Positions 1-7,136 of a stretch of 13,098 nt of DNA are shown in pieces. The stretch is taken from assembly GCA_003244125.1 (NCBI GenBank), contig QHBL01000352.1, forward strand, positions 1-13,098, read 5' to 3'. The notes under the pieces were generated by a model. That model was given only the letters and a program-made list of their open reading frames with translations, did not search any database and was not told the origin of the DNA. Both the position numbers and the translations under genes were made by a program. Numbering within the stretch: position 1 is the first letter of the stretch; each line of letters begins with the position of its first letter. This DNA comes from Chthoniobacterales bacterium (GTDB taxonomy: Bacteria > Verrucomicrobiota > Verrucomicrobiae > Chthoniobacterales > UBA10450).

Positions 1-312
1 TTACTACCCTGTATGTAGATGTCAAAGAACCAGCCATTCCGCACATTTTAGGCGACAAAAAAAACTCAATAGTGTCTTCCGATTTAGTCCGCCTCGGCCG
101 AGGCTGCGGCGGGATAAACCGGGACAAAATTGAGCGCAATTTGCAGTCCCCCAAATGTACAAGAACAAACTCCGTCCGCACGGCTGCATCGGGAGTTCCC
201 GCCGTTTGGCGGGGTCAAGAAACTAGCGCACCTGCCGCCGCCGTCAATGTCTTTAGAAAAAAAATTGCGATTTTTTTTGGCAGGCGAAGCGCGCCCCTTA
301 CAATTGTGCCCC
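1..312. other. Leader region upstream of rph, no gene supported
   Basis: I see no convincing coding sequence here. The region holds a perfect 14-base palindrome (GCCTCGGCCGAGGC, 91-104), a 6-bp GC stem with a GTTT loop (198-203 with 208-213), and an A8-TTGCGA-T8 inverted repeat (257-278), followed by the rph promoter. The first 60 bases could carry the start of a minus-strand gene (an ATG near 45 stays open to the window edge), but only about 15 codons are visible, so I do not call it. A plus-strand frame is open from base 2 to about 132; its composition does not look like protein. Confidence 0.5.
277..304 (+). promoter_or_regulatory. Predicted sigma70-type promoter of rph
   Basis: A -35 box TTGGCA (277-282) and a -10 box TACAAT (299-304) are separated by 16 bases, and each matches the consensus at 5 of 6 positions. 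The T8/A8 tracts just upstream could act like an UP element. Transcription would start near 311-313, at the rph start codon itself, which fits the lack of any Shine-Dalgarno sequence. This is prediction only. Confidence 0.55.
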
Positions 313-1080
313 ATGCCACGCAATGACGGCCGGGCGTCGGACCAAATTCGCCCAATTACATTTCATTTGAATATCGCGCCTCACGCGACCGGCTCGGTCC
401 TCATCGGGATGGGCAACACCCGCGTGATTTGTAGCGCCATGATCGAGGAAATCGTGCCGCGCTGGATGAAAGAACAAAACGTCACCGGCGGCTGGCTGAC
501 GGCGGAGTATTCGATGTTGCCCTACTCGACTAACACGCGGAAGGCGCGCGACATCGCCAAAGGCCGGCTCGACGGGCGAAGCACGGAAATTCAGCGATTG
601 ATCGGACGATCGCTGCGGGCCGCGCTCGATCTGGAAAAACTCGGAGCGCGCACGATGTGGATCGATTGCGATGTACTCCAGGCCGACGGCGGAACGCGAA
701 CGGCGGCGATCACGGGCGCGAGTTTGGCGGTCGCGCTGGCGTGCCAAAAGTTGGTGGCCGATAAAAAACTGAACGCTTCGCCGATGCGGACGCTGGTCGC
801 GGCGATCAGCGCCGGCGTACTTGATGGAAGTGCGCTGATCGATCTGAGCTACGAAGAGGACAATGCGGTGACGGTCGATTTTAATCTTGTCGCCACCGCA
901 GAAGGCGAGTTGGTGGAAATCCAGGGCTCCGGCGAGGAGGCGACGTTCGGCCAATTGCAGCTGGATGAGATGATGAGGCTGAGTCGCGGGGCAATTGCGG
1001 AATTGATTGCAGCCCAGCGGCAAATTCTCAGTCATCCTGAGCCCCGAAATCTTTCGGGGTCGAAGGATCCCGCCGCGTGA
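313..1080 (+). CDS. rph: Ribonuclease PH
   Basis: RNase PH is a phosphate-dependent 3'-to-5' exoribonuclease that trims the 3' ends of tRNA precursors and other RNAs in the cytoplasm, normally as a hexameric ring. The protein shows the family pattern throughout: GRASDQIRP near the N-terminus, WLTAEYSMLP, an RSTEIQRLIGRSLRA helix, the phosphate-binding GGTRTAAITG (residues 126-135) and the two acidic residues D177 and D183 in LIDLSYEED. The frame is open further upstream, but family homology begins at the ATG at 313, so I chose it; no ribosome binding site precedes it. Family members end near residue 240. Here the frame runs on to 255, and residues 240-255 are encoded by a palindromic repeat that also supplies the TGA stop. 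The core enzyme looks intact. Confidence 0.95.
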   Translation: MPRNDGRASDQIRPITFHLNIAPHATGSVLIGMGNTRVICSAMIEEIVPRWMKEQNVTGGWLTAEYSMLPYSTNTRKARDIAKGRLDGRSTEIQRLIGRSLRAALDLEKLGARTMWIDCDVLQADGGTRTAAITGASLAVALACQKLVADKKLNASPMRTLVAAISAGVLDGSALIDLSYEEDNAVTVDFNLVATAEGELVEIQGSGEEATFGQLQLDEMMRLSRGAIAELIAAQRQILSHPEPRNLSGSKDPAA

Positions 1081-1126
1081 CCTTTAAGCTTTCGCGGCGG
1101 GATTCCTCGACTACGCTCGGAATGAC
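1031..1126. repeat. Imperfect palindromic repeat (MITE/REP-like) at the rph 3' end
   Basis: The outer arms GTCATCCTGAGC (1031-1042) and GCTCGGAATGAC (1115-1126) pair with two mismatches. The inner arms 1059-1077 and 1093-1111 match at 17 of 19 positions around a 15-base loop. The left arm carries its own perfect 8-bp hairpin CCCCGAAA/TTTCGGGG (1042-1049 with 1052-1059). This is the layout of short palindromic repeats dispersed in many bacterial genomes. Only one copy lies in the window, so that it is repeated elsewhere is inferred. It supplies the rph tail and stop, ends 18 bases before gmd, and could act as a terminator or RNA-stabilising hairpin. Confidence 0.7.
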
Positions 1127-1144
1127 GGTGCTTACTAACGAAAG

Positions 1145-2158
1145 ATGAAACGCGCGCTCATTACCGGCATCACCGGACAGGACGGAAGTTACCTGGCCGA
1201 TCTCTTGTTAGAAAAAGGCTACGAAGTGCACGGCATTATTCGCCGCGCCAGCACCTTCAACACTTCGCGCATCGATCATCTTTACGCCGATCCACACATC
1301 AATGGCGTGCGGCTGTTTTTACATTATGGAGACCTCGCCGACTCGGTGAATCTGGTGAAGTTGCTCTATGAATTGAAGCCGGATGAGATTTATCATCTGG
1401 GCGCGCAAAGCCACGTGCGAGTGAGCTTCGATATTCCGGAATACACCGCCGATGTGACCGGGATCGGCACGATTCGAATCTTGGAAGCGATTCGCGAGAC
1501 TGGCATTCGCTCCAAATTTTACCAGGCTTCGAGCAGCGAGATGTTCGGCAAAGCGCAGGAAATTCCTCAGACGGAGCGGACGCCATTCTGGCCCCGCAGC
1601 CCTTATGGGGTGGCGAAGGTTTTCGCCTATTGGGCGACAGTAAATTACCGCGAAAGCTACGGCCTCTGCGCCAGCAACGGCATTCTTTTCAACCATGAAA
1701 GTCCGCGTCGCGGCGAAACGTTCGTGACGCGAAAAATCACGCGCGCGGTGGCAGCGATCAAACACGGGCTGCAAAAGGAATTATTTCTCGGCAACCTCGA
1801 AGCGAAACGCGACTGGGGTTACGCGCCGGAGTACGTCGAAGGGATGTGGCGTATTTTGCAGCACGATGAGGGCGACGATTTTGTTTTAGCGACTAACGAG
1901 ACCCATACCGTGCAGGAATTTGTCGAGACAGCATTCGGTCGCGTTGATCTCGACTGGAAGGAATTTGTGAAACACGACGACCGCTACGAACGCCCGGCCG
2001 AAGTTGATCTGCTTATCGGCAATCCAGCGAAGGCGAAAAAAATTCTGGACTGGGAACCAAAAGTTCGTTTCCGCGAGCTGGTGCAAGTCATGATCGATGC
2101 CGACATGGAGTTGTTCGGGCGGCAATCCGCGCAAAAACATCTTGGAAAATTGTTTTAG
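1145..2158 (+). CDS. gmd: GDP-mannose 4,6-dehydratase
   Basis: Gmd converts GDP-D-mannose to GDP-4-keto-6-deoxy-D-mannose, the NADP-dependent first step towards GDP-L-fucose, GDP-D-rhamnose and related sugars for surface polysaccharides. The protein is an extended short-chain dehydrogenase of 337 residues, slightly short of the common 340-370. Visible features are the Rossmann motif [10 protein letters not shown] (8-17), HYGDLAD (60-66), GAQSHV (86-91), the catalytic SSSEMFG stretch (129-135) with E132, and the YxxxK pair Y154/K158. The family stretch [18 protein letters not shown] follows. Catalytic residues look complete. There is no clear Shine-Dalgarno; the ATG at 1145 sits exactly at the conserved N-terminus. 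The second-step enzyme (for example fucose synthase) is not in the window, so the final sugar is unknown. Gmd lies 64 bases after rph, past the repeat, and 89 bases before the acyltransferase. Confidence 0.95.
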   Translation: MKRALITGITGQDGSYLADLLLEKGYEVHGIIRRASTFNTSRIDHLYADPHINGVRLFLHYGDLADSVNLVKLLYELKPDEIYHLGAQSHVRVSFDIPEYTADVTGIGTIRILEAIRETGIRSKFYQASSSEMFGKAQEIPQTERTPFWPRSPYGVAKVFAYWATVNYRESYGLCASNGILFNHESPRRGETFVTRKITRAVAAIKHGLQKELFLGNLEAKRDWGYAPEYVEGMWRILQHDEGDDFVLATNETHTVQEFVETAFGRVDLDWKEFVKHDDRYERPAEVDLLIGNPAKAKKILDWEPKVRFRELVQVMIDADMELFGRQSAQKHLGKLF

Positions 2159-2247
2159 CCGTCGCCTTTCCGCGCCAGGGATCGACTGATTGCGCGCCGG
2201 CCATTTTCCTTTGCTGTCCTTGCGCGTACTGCTAAACGACACGCGCG

Positions 2248-3669
2248 GTGTTATTTAATTCGCTGACGTTCGTCGTCTTCTTCGCCCTCGTGCTCAGCTT
2301 GTACTGGAGCATGCGCTCGTGGAACGCGCGCAAGAACCTGCTCCTGGTCGCGAGCTATATTTTTTATGGCGCATGGAACCCGCCATTCGCTGCGCTCCTC
2401 TTTTCGACAACCGCGCTCGATTTTTATCTGGGCCGCAAAATGGGCAAAGTAAATGAGCCGCGGGAGCGAAGAGTTTGGCTTTGGATCAGCGTGGCCGTGA
2501 ACTTGAGCATGCTCGGGTTTTTCAAGTACGGCAATTTTCTGCTCGAGAATTTCACCTGGGCCCTCGCTCGCGGCGGCATCCAATACAAACCGCCTCATCT
2601 CGATGTCTTTCTGCCGATCGGCATTTCCTTCTACACCTTCCATTCCCTCTCCTACACCCTCGACATTTATCGCGGCGTGATGAAGCCGACGCGCTCGATG
2701 CGCGATTTCACACTCGCGGTGTCGTTCTTCCCGCAGCTCGTTGCCGGGCCGATCGTCCGCGCGGGTGATTTCCTTCCGCAGCTGGAAGCGCCACCGCAAC
2801 CGCAGAACGGTCGCTTCCTCTGGGGATTGCTCCTCATGACACTCGGCCTTTTCGAAAAAGTGGTGCTCGCCGATACGCTGCTGGCGGGATCGGCCGATCG
2901 CGTGTTCAGCTATGCCGGTCCGCTGATGGCGCTGGATTCGTGGACGGGCGTGATCGCGTTTGCGGGACAGATTTTCTGCGATTTCGCCGGTTACTCGACC
3001 TGCGCGATCGGGGCTGCGCTCTGCCTTGGTTTTCATCTCAAAGACAACTTCCGCTTTCCCTACGCGGCCATCGGGTTCTCGGATTTCTGGCGGCGCTGGC
3101 ACATCTCGCTCTCCACATTCCTGCGCGATTACCTCTACATTCCGCTCGGCGGCAATCGCAGCGGCGCCGCGCGCGCGATGATCAACCTCGTCATCGTGAT
3201 GTTCCTCGGCGGCCTCTGGCACGGCGCGGCCTGGACGTTCGTCGTCTGGGGATTGCTGCATGGCAGCTACCTCGCGATCGAGCGGCTGTTGAAGGCGTTA
3301 GTAAAGCGACCCGCCTGGATCAACACTTTCGCAGGCAAGCTGCTTCTCGGATTGATTACTTACGTCGCAGTGCTGATCGCGTGGGTTTACTTCCGCTCAT
3401 CGAATTTCGAAACAGCCAGCCGTATGATCGGCGGAATGTTCGGTATTCACGCGCGGCCGGATGCGATCCTCAGCACCCGCGAAATTTTGCAAGTGGCGAT
3501 CGTCACCTTCGGGCTCCTCATCGCCCATTGGAGTATGCGCGAGACATCGATTGAAGCCGTGGTCGGGCGATTGCCGCGCTGGGTCGTAGGAAGCGTCTGG
3601 TTTCTAATGGCGTGCGCGATCATCCTCACGCAGGGCAACAGCAATGCATTCATCTACTTCCAATTTTGA
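2248..3669 (+). CDS. MBOAT-family O-acyltransferase (AlgI/DltB type)
   Basis: Members of this family carry acetyl or other acyl groups across the cytoplasmic membrane to extracytoplasmic polysaccharides, as AlgI does for alginate. The 473-residue protein has many hydrophobic segments. Family signatures include the N-terminal MLFNSLTFVVFF, the ASYIFYGAWNP segment, PIGISFYTFHSLSYTLD, FFPQLVAGPIVR, RWHISLSTFLRDYLYIPLGG (283-302), and GLWHGAAW with the likely catalytic H326, followed by a second histidine, H339, in GLLHG. Length is typical. The GTG at 2248 is chosen because translation from it gives exactly the usual family start; no Shine-Dalgarno is visible. The gene overlaps the next one by 26 bases, implying co-transcription and a shared task. 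The acyl acceptor cannot be read from the sequence. The closeness of gmd suggests a deoxysugar-containing exopolysaccharide. Confidence 0.9.
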   Translation: MLFNSLTFVVFFALVLSLYWSMRSWNARKNLLLVASYIFYGAWNPPFAALLFSTTALDFYLGRKMGKVNEPRERRVWLWISVAVNLSMLGFFKYGNFLLENFTWALARGGIQYKPPHLDVFLPIGISFYTFHSLSYTLDIYRGVMKPTRSMRDFTLAVSFFPQLVAGPIVRAGDFLPQLEAPPQPQNGRFLWGLLLMTLGLFEKVVLADTLLAGSADRVFSYAGPLMALDSWTGVIAFAGQIFCDFAGYSTCAIGAALCLGFHLKDNFRFPYAAIGFSDFWRRWHISLSTFLRDYLYIPLGGNRSGAARAMINLVIVMFLGGLWHGAAWTFVVWGLLHGSYLAIERLLKALVKRPAWINTFAGKLLLGLITYVAVLIAWVYFRSSNFETASRMIGGMFGIHARPDAILSTREILQVAIVTFGLLIAHWSMRETSIEAVVGRLPRWVVGSVWFLMACAIILTQGNSNAFIYFQF

Positions 3670-4735
3670 GCGCGTGATTCCCGCGCAACCGTGGCGCGGA
3701 ATGATCGTGGCCGCGATCGTCGCTGTGTTCATCGCAGTCACAGCGTGGGAAGTGTACTGCCGCTCGTTAGGCTACGAGCCGACACTTAACGACACCGCCG
3801 ACCTTTGGGCCGAAGCACGCCGGCGCGTCCAGCCGGAATCGATCGTCATCATCGGCGACTCGCGGGCGTGGTTTGATTCTGATCTGGATGAACTCGAGCG
3901 CGGCCTGGGAAAGCGACCGGTCCAGCTCGCGCAGGCTGGGAGCTGCGGCTATCCCGTTCTCGAAGATTTGGTAAAAGATGAACACTTTCACGGAACAATT
4001 ATCTGCAGCATCGTGCCACGGATTTATTTCGCCCCGCCTGGCAGTCCTCCCATGGAGCGCTCGCAAAAAGCGGTGCAGCGCTACCACGGCCAAACCTGGG
4101 CGCAACGCATCAGCCACGAGCTCTCGGTGCCGGTTGAGCTCAGCTTTGCCTTCCTGAAGCAGGGCGATCTCACCCTCGAAGCGCTCTTGAAGGAGTTGCC
4201 GATCCCCGACCGTCCATCTGCACTCGTTCCGCGACGGTTGCCTCCATACTTTTGCTCGATCGATCGCGAACGCCGGGCACGAATGGTGCCGCAATGCGCC
4301 CGACCCGGCCGTCTGCAAACGCGGGTGAAGACAGGCTGGGTGGCGCTGTTCACCCCGCCGCCACCGCCCACCTACACGCCGACGGATGCGTTTCTCGCGC
4401 AAATCAACGAAGCCATCGAGCAGCGTTATCGCGATACAATAGATTGCATCCGCCAGCTCCGCGCGCGTGGCGGCAAAATCGTCTTCGTGCGTTTTCCCAT
4501 TAGCGGCGAACTGAAGAAGATCGAAGATAAACAGACGCCGCGTGCGCAAACCTGGGACCCGCTCATCCAGCGAACTGGCGCTCCCGGTATTTACTTCGAA
4601 GATTTTCCGGAGCTAGCGAGTTTCGAGTGTCCGGAATGGTCGCACCTTTCAGCGGGCGATTCGGTCGAGTTCACGAAGCGGCTTGTGCCACATCTTCGTC
4701 AAGCGCTGCGCCTCGACCAGATCGCCAGCAATTGA
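3644..4735 (+). CDS. Membrane-anchored SGNH-like protein, probable partner of the MBOAT acyltransferase
   Basis: I do not recognise a named family with certainty. The 363-residue protein has a short cytoplasmic N-terminus, one membrane segment (about 20-38) and a long, probably periplasmic domain. IIGDSRAWF (69-77) resembles block I of SGNH hydrolases with nucleophile candidate S73. EWSHLSAGDSVEFTKRL near the C-terminus resembles the closing block, with H334 and E331 at the position usually held by Asp. A clear GxND block III is not visible, so catalysis is uncertain. A run of five prolines lies in the middle. AlgJ/AlgX-like SGNH proteins encoded beside MBOAT genes complete polysaccharide O-acetylation, and the 26-base overlap with the upstream gene supports that role here. 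The ATG at 3644 has an AGGG-like stretch about 8 bases upstream; an ATG at 3701 is possible but would leave a very short N-terminus before the membrane segment. Confidence 0.7.
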   Translation: MHSSTSNFERVIPAQPWRGMIVAAIVAVFIAVTAWEVYCRSLGYEPTLNDTADLWAEARRRVQPESIVIIGDSRAWFDSDLDELERGLGKRPVQLAQAGSCGYPVLEDLVKDEHFHGTIICSIVPRIYFAPPGSPPMERSQKAVQRYHGQTWAQRISHELSVPVELSFAFLKQGDLTLEALLKELPIPDRPSALVPRRLPPYFCSIDRERRARMVPQCARPGRLQTRVKTGWVALFTPPPPPTYTPTDAFLAQINEAIEQRYRDTIDCIRQLRARGGKIVFVRFPISGELKKIEDKQTPRAQTWDPLIQRTGAPGIYFEDFPELASFECPEWSHLSAGDSVEFTKRLVPHLRQALRLDQIASN

Positions 4736-4750
4736 TTCGCGAATCGATTT
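4729..4750. terminator. Palindrome between convergent genes, possible bidirectional terminator
   Basis: The 12-base perfect palindrome GATTCGCGAATC (4734-4745) extends outward with AAT/ATT pairs and one G-T position, overlapping the stop codon of the SGNH-like gene and filling most of the 18-base gap to the L,D-transpeptidase stop. There is no strong T tract on either side, so terminator activity is only suggested by position. Confidence 0.3.
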
Positions 4751-4753
4751 GGC

Positions 4754-5509
4754 CTAACGAGAAGTTGCGACTTCCGCGGGCAACGGCATCGCTGGAATTG
4801 CCGTGATCAGCGGCGCATTGATGATGCTGACGCGCGCGCCGGTGCCGACGATGCCGTAGAGTTGAGCGACATCGATCGATTTCATTCGAATGCAGCCGTA
4901 GCTGGCAGGTCGGCCGATGTTTCGTTCTTCCGGTGTGCCGTGAATGTAAATGTAGCGACCGTAGGCGTTGGCATTTTGCACTTCGCGGCCGCGCAGCCAG
5001 AGGATCCGAGTGACAATCGGATCGCGACCGGGCGAATCTGGCGCGACGATTTCGCCGGTTGGGCGACGATCTTTGAACACTGTTCCGAGCGGAGCGGCGG
5101 TTCCGATTTTCTTCGCTACTTCCAATTCGCCTAATGGCGTGCCGCGACTTCCTGGCAAATCGCCAATCGCAAACTTCGAAGTCGAGATTGGATAAGTGGC
5201 AACCTGCGCGCCATCTTGCAGGAGGACGAGCTTTTGCTCGGGGACGCTCACGATCAGGCGATGGTGCGTGTCCGGAGTGGTGCAGGAACTCAAACCGACA
5301 ATCACGGTAATAATAATCGTTAGAAGTGGAACCGTTCCGAGGAGCACAGGCTGCCAGCCTGTTGGTTTTGGCGGCGCACCAAAACGAACTTCCCACGGCC
5401 ACGACGGACGACGCGCAGCGAATATTGGTGATGCTTTCCTGCGCGCGGATGCCGGCGAGCCACCGCAAACGGCCCCGAAAACGTTCGGGGTGCTCCCCGG
5501 AAAAATCAT
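4754..5509 (-). CDS. L,D-transpeptidase (YkuD domain), probable lipoprotein
   Basis: YkuD enzymes use a cysteine to make L,D cross-links in peptidoglycan or to attach proteins to it. Numbered from the ATG at 5509, the domain contains HGT (H190) and, 16 residues later, SYGCIRM with catalytic C206. Tyr replaces the more usual His of SHGC. The start is uncertain. The ATG at 5509 overlaps the stop of the TatD gene (ATGA), giving 251 residues, but the first 54 are low-complexity-looking and partly repeat-derived. A GTG at 5347 would give 197 residues that start directly with a lipoprotein-like signal: a hydrophobic stretch ending in lipobox LSSC (Cys22 in that numbering), though without the usual Lys/Arg. 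No Shine-Dalgarno decides between them. The YkuD domain itself looks complete. The gene ends with TAG, facing the SGNH-like gene, and is probably co-transcribed with TatD. Confidence 0.85.
   Translation of the reverse strand: MIFPGSTPNVFGAVCGGSPASARRKASPIFAARRPSWPWEVRFGAPPKPTGWQPVLLGTVPLLTIIITVIVGLSSCTTPDTHHRLIVSVPEQKLVLLQDGAQVATYPISTSKFAIGDLPGSRGTPLGELEVAKKIGTAAPLGTVFKDRRPTGEIVAPDSPGRDPIVTRILWLRGREVQNANAYGRYIYIHGTPEERNIGRPASYGCIRMKSIDVAQLYGIVGTGARVSIINAPLITAIPAMPLPAEVATSR
5345..5386. repeat. Double-hairpin repeat in the 5' part of the L,D-transpeptidase gene
   Basis: ACAGGCTG-C-CAGCCTGT (5346-5362) is a perfect 8-bp inverted repeat. It is followed at once by GTTTTGG (5365-5371) pairing with CCAAAAC (5379-5385) around a 7-base loop. 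I have the impression that tandem hairpins of this kind are common dispersed repeats in Verrucomicrobiota genomes, but only one copy is in this window. The candidate GTG start of the transpeptidase lies within its edge. Confidence 0.55.
5473..5502. repeat. CCCCGAA/TTCGGGG hairpin with an overlapping alternative stem
   Basis: CCCCGAA (5473-5479) pairs with TTCGGGG (5484-5490) around AACG. The right arm can instead pair with CCCCGGAA (5495-5502) around TGCT, with one bulge, so two exclusive stems are possible. The stem is almost the same 18-mer as the inner hairpin of the repeat at 1042-1059, differing only in the three central bases. It lies just after the TatD stop on the transcribed minus strand. 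Confidence 0.45.
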
Positions 5510-6366
5510 CGCTGGAAGCGGAAAAATTCCTCGGCCGTTGCCGTCGTCGCGCGCGCGATTTCTTCAAGGCTGATTCCGCGCGCGTCCGCGATACTTTCCG
5601 CAACCAGGCGCGTATACGCCGGCTCACAGCGCTTTCCGCGAAACGGTACCGGCGCGAGATAAGGGCAATCGGTTTCAACCATGAATTCGTCTAACGAGAG
5701 CTGAGCAGCAACTTCTCGAACCGACCCGCCATTCTTGAAGGTGACGATGCCGGTAAACGAAACCAGATGGCCGAGCGCGAGCACTTCGTTCGCCTGTTCT
5801 AAGGTGCCGCCGAAGCAATGAAAAACACCGCTCAATTGCCGGCCATACCCTCGCAAAATCGCCAGCGTGTCGTCCCAGGCATCGCGCTGATGGACGACGA
5901 CATTGAGCCCGAGCTCGACGGCCAGGTCCAACTGCTGTTCGAACAGACTGGCTTGTTTCGATTTATAAGCGCCGTCTTCTATGCTGGCGTCGATCTGTTC
6001 TTCGGTCTCGCCTTGCAAGGCATTGGCGAACACCTGCACTTTTTTATCCTGCGCCGCGCGCGCACCCGGCAAACGATGATGATCAAGCCCAGTCTCGCCG
6101 ATCGCGACCACGCGCGGGTTTTTCGCCAGCTCGCGTAACGGTGTGATGACATCTTCGGGCGAATCATTCGAAGTCGGATGAACCCCAACAACCGCAAAAA
6201 TATTAGGATATTTTTCCGCCAATTCGATCGCGCGCCGGCTGCTTTCGACTGACGTGCCGATGGTAATAATGCGGGTGACACCGGCCTCATTCGCGCGCCG
6301 CAGAACGTCGTCGAAATCCGAAGCGAATTCCGGGTAATCAAGATGCGCGTGCGTTTCAATTAGCAT
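5506..6366 (-). CDS. TatD-family metal-dependent hydrolase (DNase)
   Basis: TatD-family proteins are TIM-barrel hydrolases with two metal ions, reported to have DNase activity and in some cases D-aminoacyl-tRNA or other hydrolase activity. All expected ligands are visible: THAHLD with H6 and H8, GETGLD with E91, VVVHQRDA with H159, FHCFGG with H182 and ETDCPYLAP with D232. Length is 286 residues against about 255-265 usually. The excess is a charged stretch (about residues 99-136) between GLDHHR and the helix containing QLDLAVELGL, where most members have only a short loop. The ATG at 6366 gives the canonical MLIETHAHLDY start. The stop overlaps the ATG of the transpeptidase, and YceI is encoded 107 bases upstream on the same strand. 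Which subfamily (TatD, YcfH or YjjV) cannot be decided here. Confidence 0.92.
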   Translation of the reverse strand: MLIETHAHLDYPEFASDFDDVLRRANEAGVTRIITIGTSVESSRRAIELAEKYPNIFAVVGVHPTSNDSPEDVITPLRELAKNPRVVAIGETGLDHHRLPGARAAQDKKVQVFANALQGETEEQIDASIEDGAYKSKQASLFEQQLDLAVELGLNVVVHQRDAWDDTLAILRGYGRQLSGVFHCFGGTLEQANEVLALGHLVSFTGIVTFKNGGSVREVAAQLSLDEFMVETDCPYLAPVPFRGKRCEPAYTRLVAESIADARGISLEEIARATTATAEEFFRFQR

Positions 6367-6473
6367 GAACGGCGAAACCGTTACTGCAAACTCCCGCCCT
6401 TGTCACACTTGGTCGGCGCATCGTGTCTCTTCGAGCGCTGCAGGGGAAACGAGAGTGTCTTAGTAGTCACTCG

Positions 6474-7055
6474 TTAGGTCTTGTCCGCTTCGATGTCGAT
6501 GGTGATCTCGACGTCGTCGCCGACGACCTGGGTGCCTTCGATCGCTTTGTTCCAGTTGAGACCGAAGTCGCTGCGCTTGATCGGATCAGAAGTGAGTTTC
6601 CAGCCGCTGATCTCGCCTTTCATTCCTTTGCCTTTGCCGAGGAATTTGGCGTGCAGGGTGAGCGGCTTGGTCACGCCGCGCATGGTGAAGTCGCCGGTGA
6701 TATCGGCAGTGTCGGGCCCGGTGGAGGTGACGGTTTTGCTGGTGAAGGTGATGGTGGGGAATTTCGCGGCGTCAAAGAAGTCGGGGCTTTTCAGGTCTTC
6801 GTCGCGCTTGGTCACGGCGGTGTCGATGCTGGTGGTCTGGACGGTGGCGATGACGGTGGATTGCGGGACGGCGTCGGGATCGACCGTGAAGGTGCCGTCG
6901 AACTTGGTGAACTTGCCCGTGACATCGCTGAAGAGGTGGCGGACTTTGAAATTTACCGCCGAATGGACGGGATCGATTTTGTACGTTTCAGGCGCGGCGA
7001 GCGCGAACGAAGCGGAAGCAAGCAGGGTAAGAGCGGCGGACAAGAGAATTTTCAT
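6474..7055 (-). CDS. YceI-family secreted protein
   Basis: YceI proteins have a lipocalin-like beta-barrel that in a characterised member binds a polyisoprenoid; they are periplasmic or secreted, and the exact physiological role is often unknown. The 193-residue protein starts with a clear signal peptide (MK, hydrophobic core, ALA cleavage site near residue 20). Family hallmarks follow: YKIDPVHSAVNFKVRHL, GKFTKFDGTF, the KSPDFFDAAKFPTITF segment, GDFTMRGVTKPLTL and the closing RSDFGLNW. Length is typical. The ATG at 7055 is the natural start because it opens the signal peptide. A weak promoter may lie upstream on the minus strand (TTGTCA at 7090-7085, poor -10 CACATT at 7067-7062, 17 bases apart). 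It sits between the decayed cyclase copy and TatD on the same strand, with no obvious functional link to either. Confidence 0.92.
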   Translation of the reverse strand: MKILLSAALTLLASASFALAAPETYKIDPVHSAVNFKVRHLFSDVTGKFTKFDGTFTVDPDAVPQSTVIATVQTTSIDTAVTKRDEDLKSPDFFDAAKFPTITFTSKTVTSTGPDTADITGDFTMRGVTKPLTLHAKFLGKGKGMKGEISGWKLTSDPIKRSDFGLNWNKAIEGTQVVGDDVEITIDIEADKT

Positions 7056-7136
7056 GCTTCGAATGTGCGGCCGGTGACGCTACGTGACAACAGCGGGAAT
7101 GGCGCGGCCGTAAAGGCGACTCGCGGAACGATTGAG

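Noticed and set aside
130..312. Upstream extension of RNase PH to an ATG at 130
   Set aside because: Residues before the ATG at 313 have no similarity to the family, and the stretch contains the A8/T8 dyad and the predicted promoter.
298..1035. Open frame of 245 codons on the - strand opposite rph
   Set aside because: It is a shadow of RNase PH, with no recognisable motif and Arg/Gln-rich composition.
2251..3261. Long open frame of 336 codons on the - strand opposite the MBOAT gene
   Set aside because: It is extremely rich in Arg, Glu and Ala without domain features, while the + strand encodes a clear MBOAT protein with all signatures.
4671..5678. Open frame of 335 codons on the - strand in another frame across the transpeptidase and TatD end
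   Set aside because: It is Arg/Ser/His-rich with no motifs and overlaps two well-supported genes.
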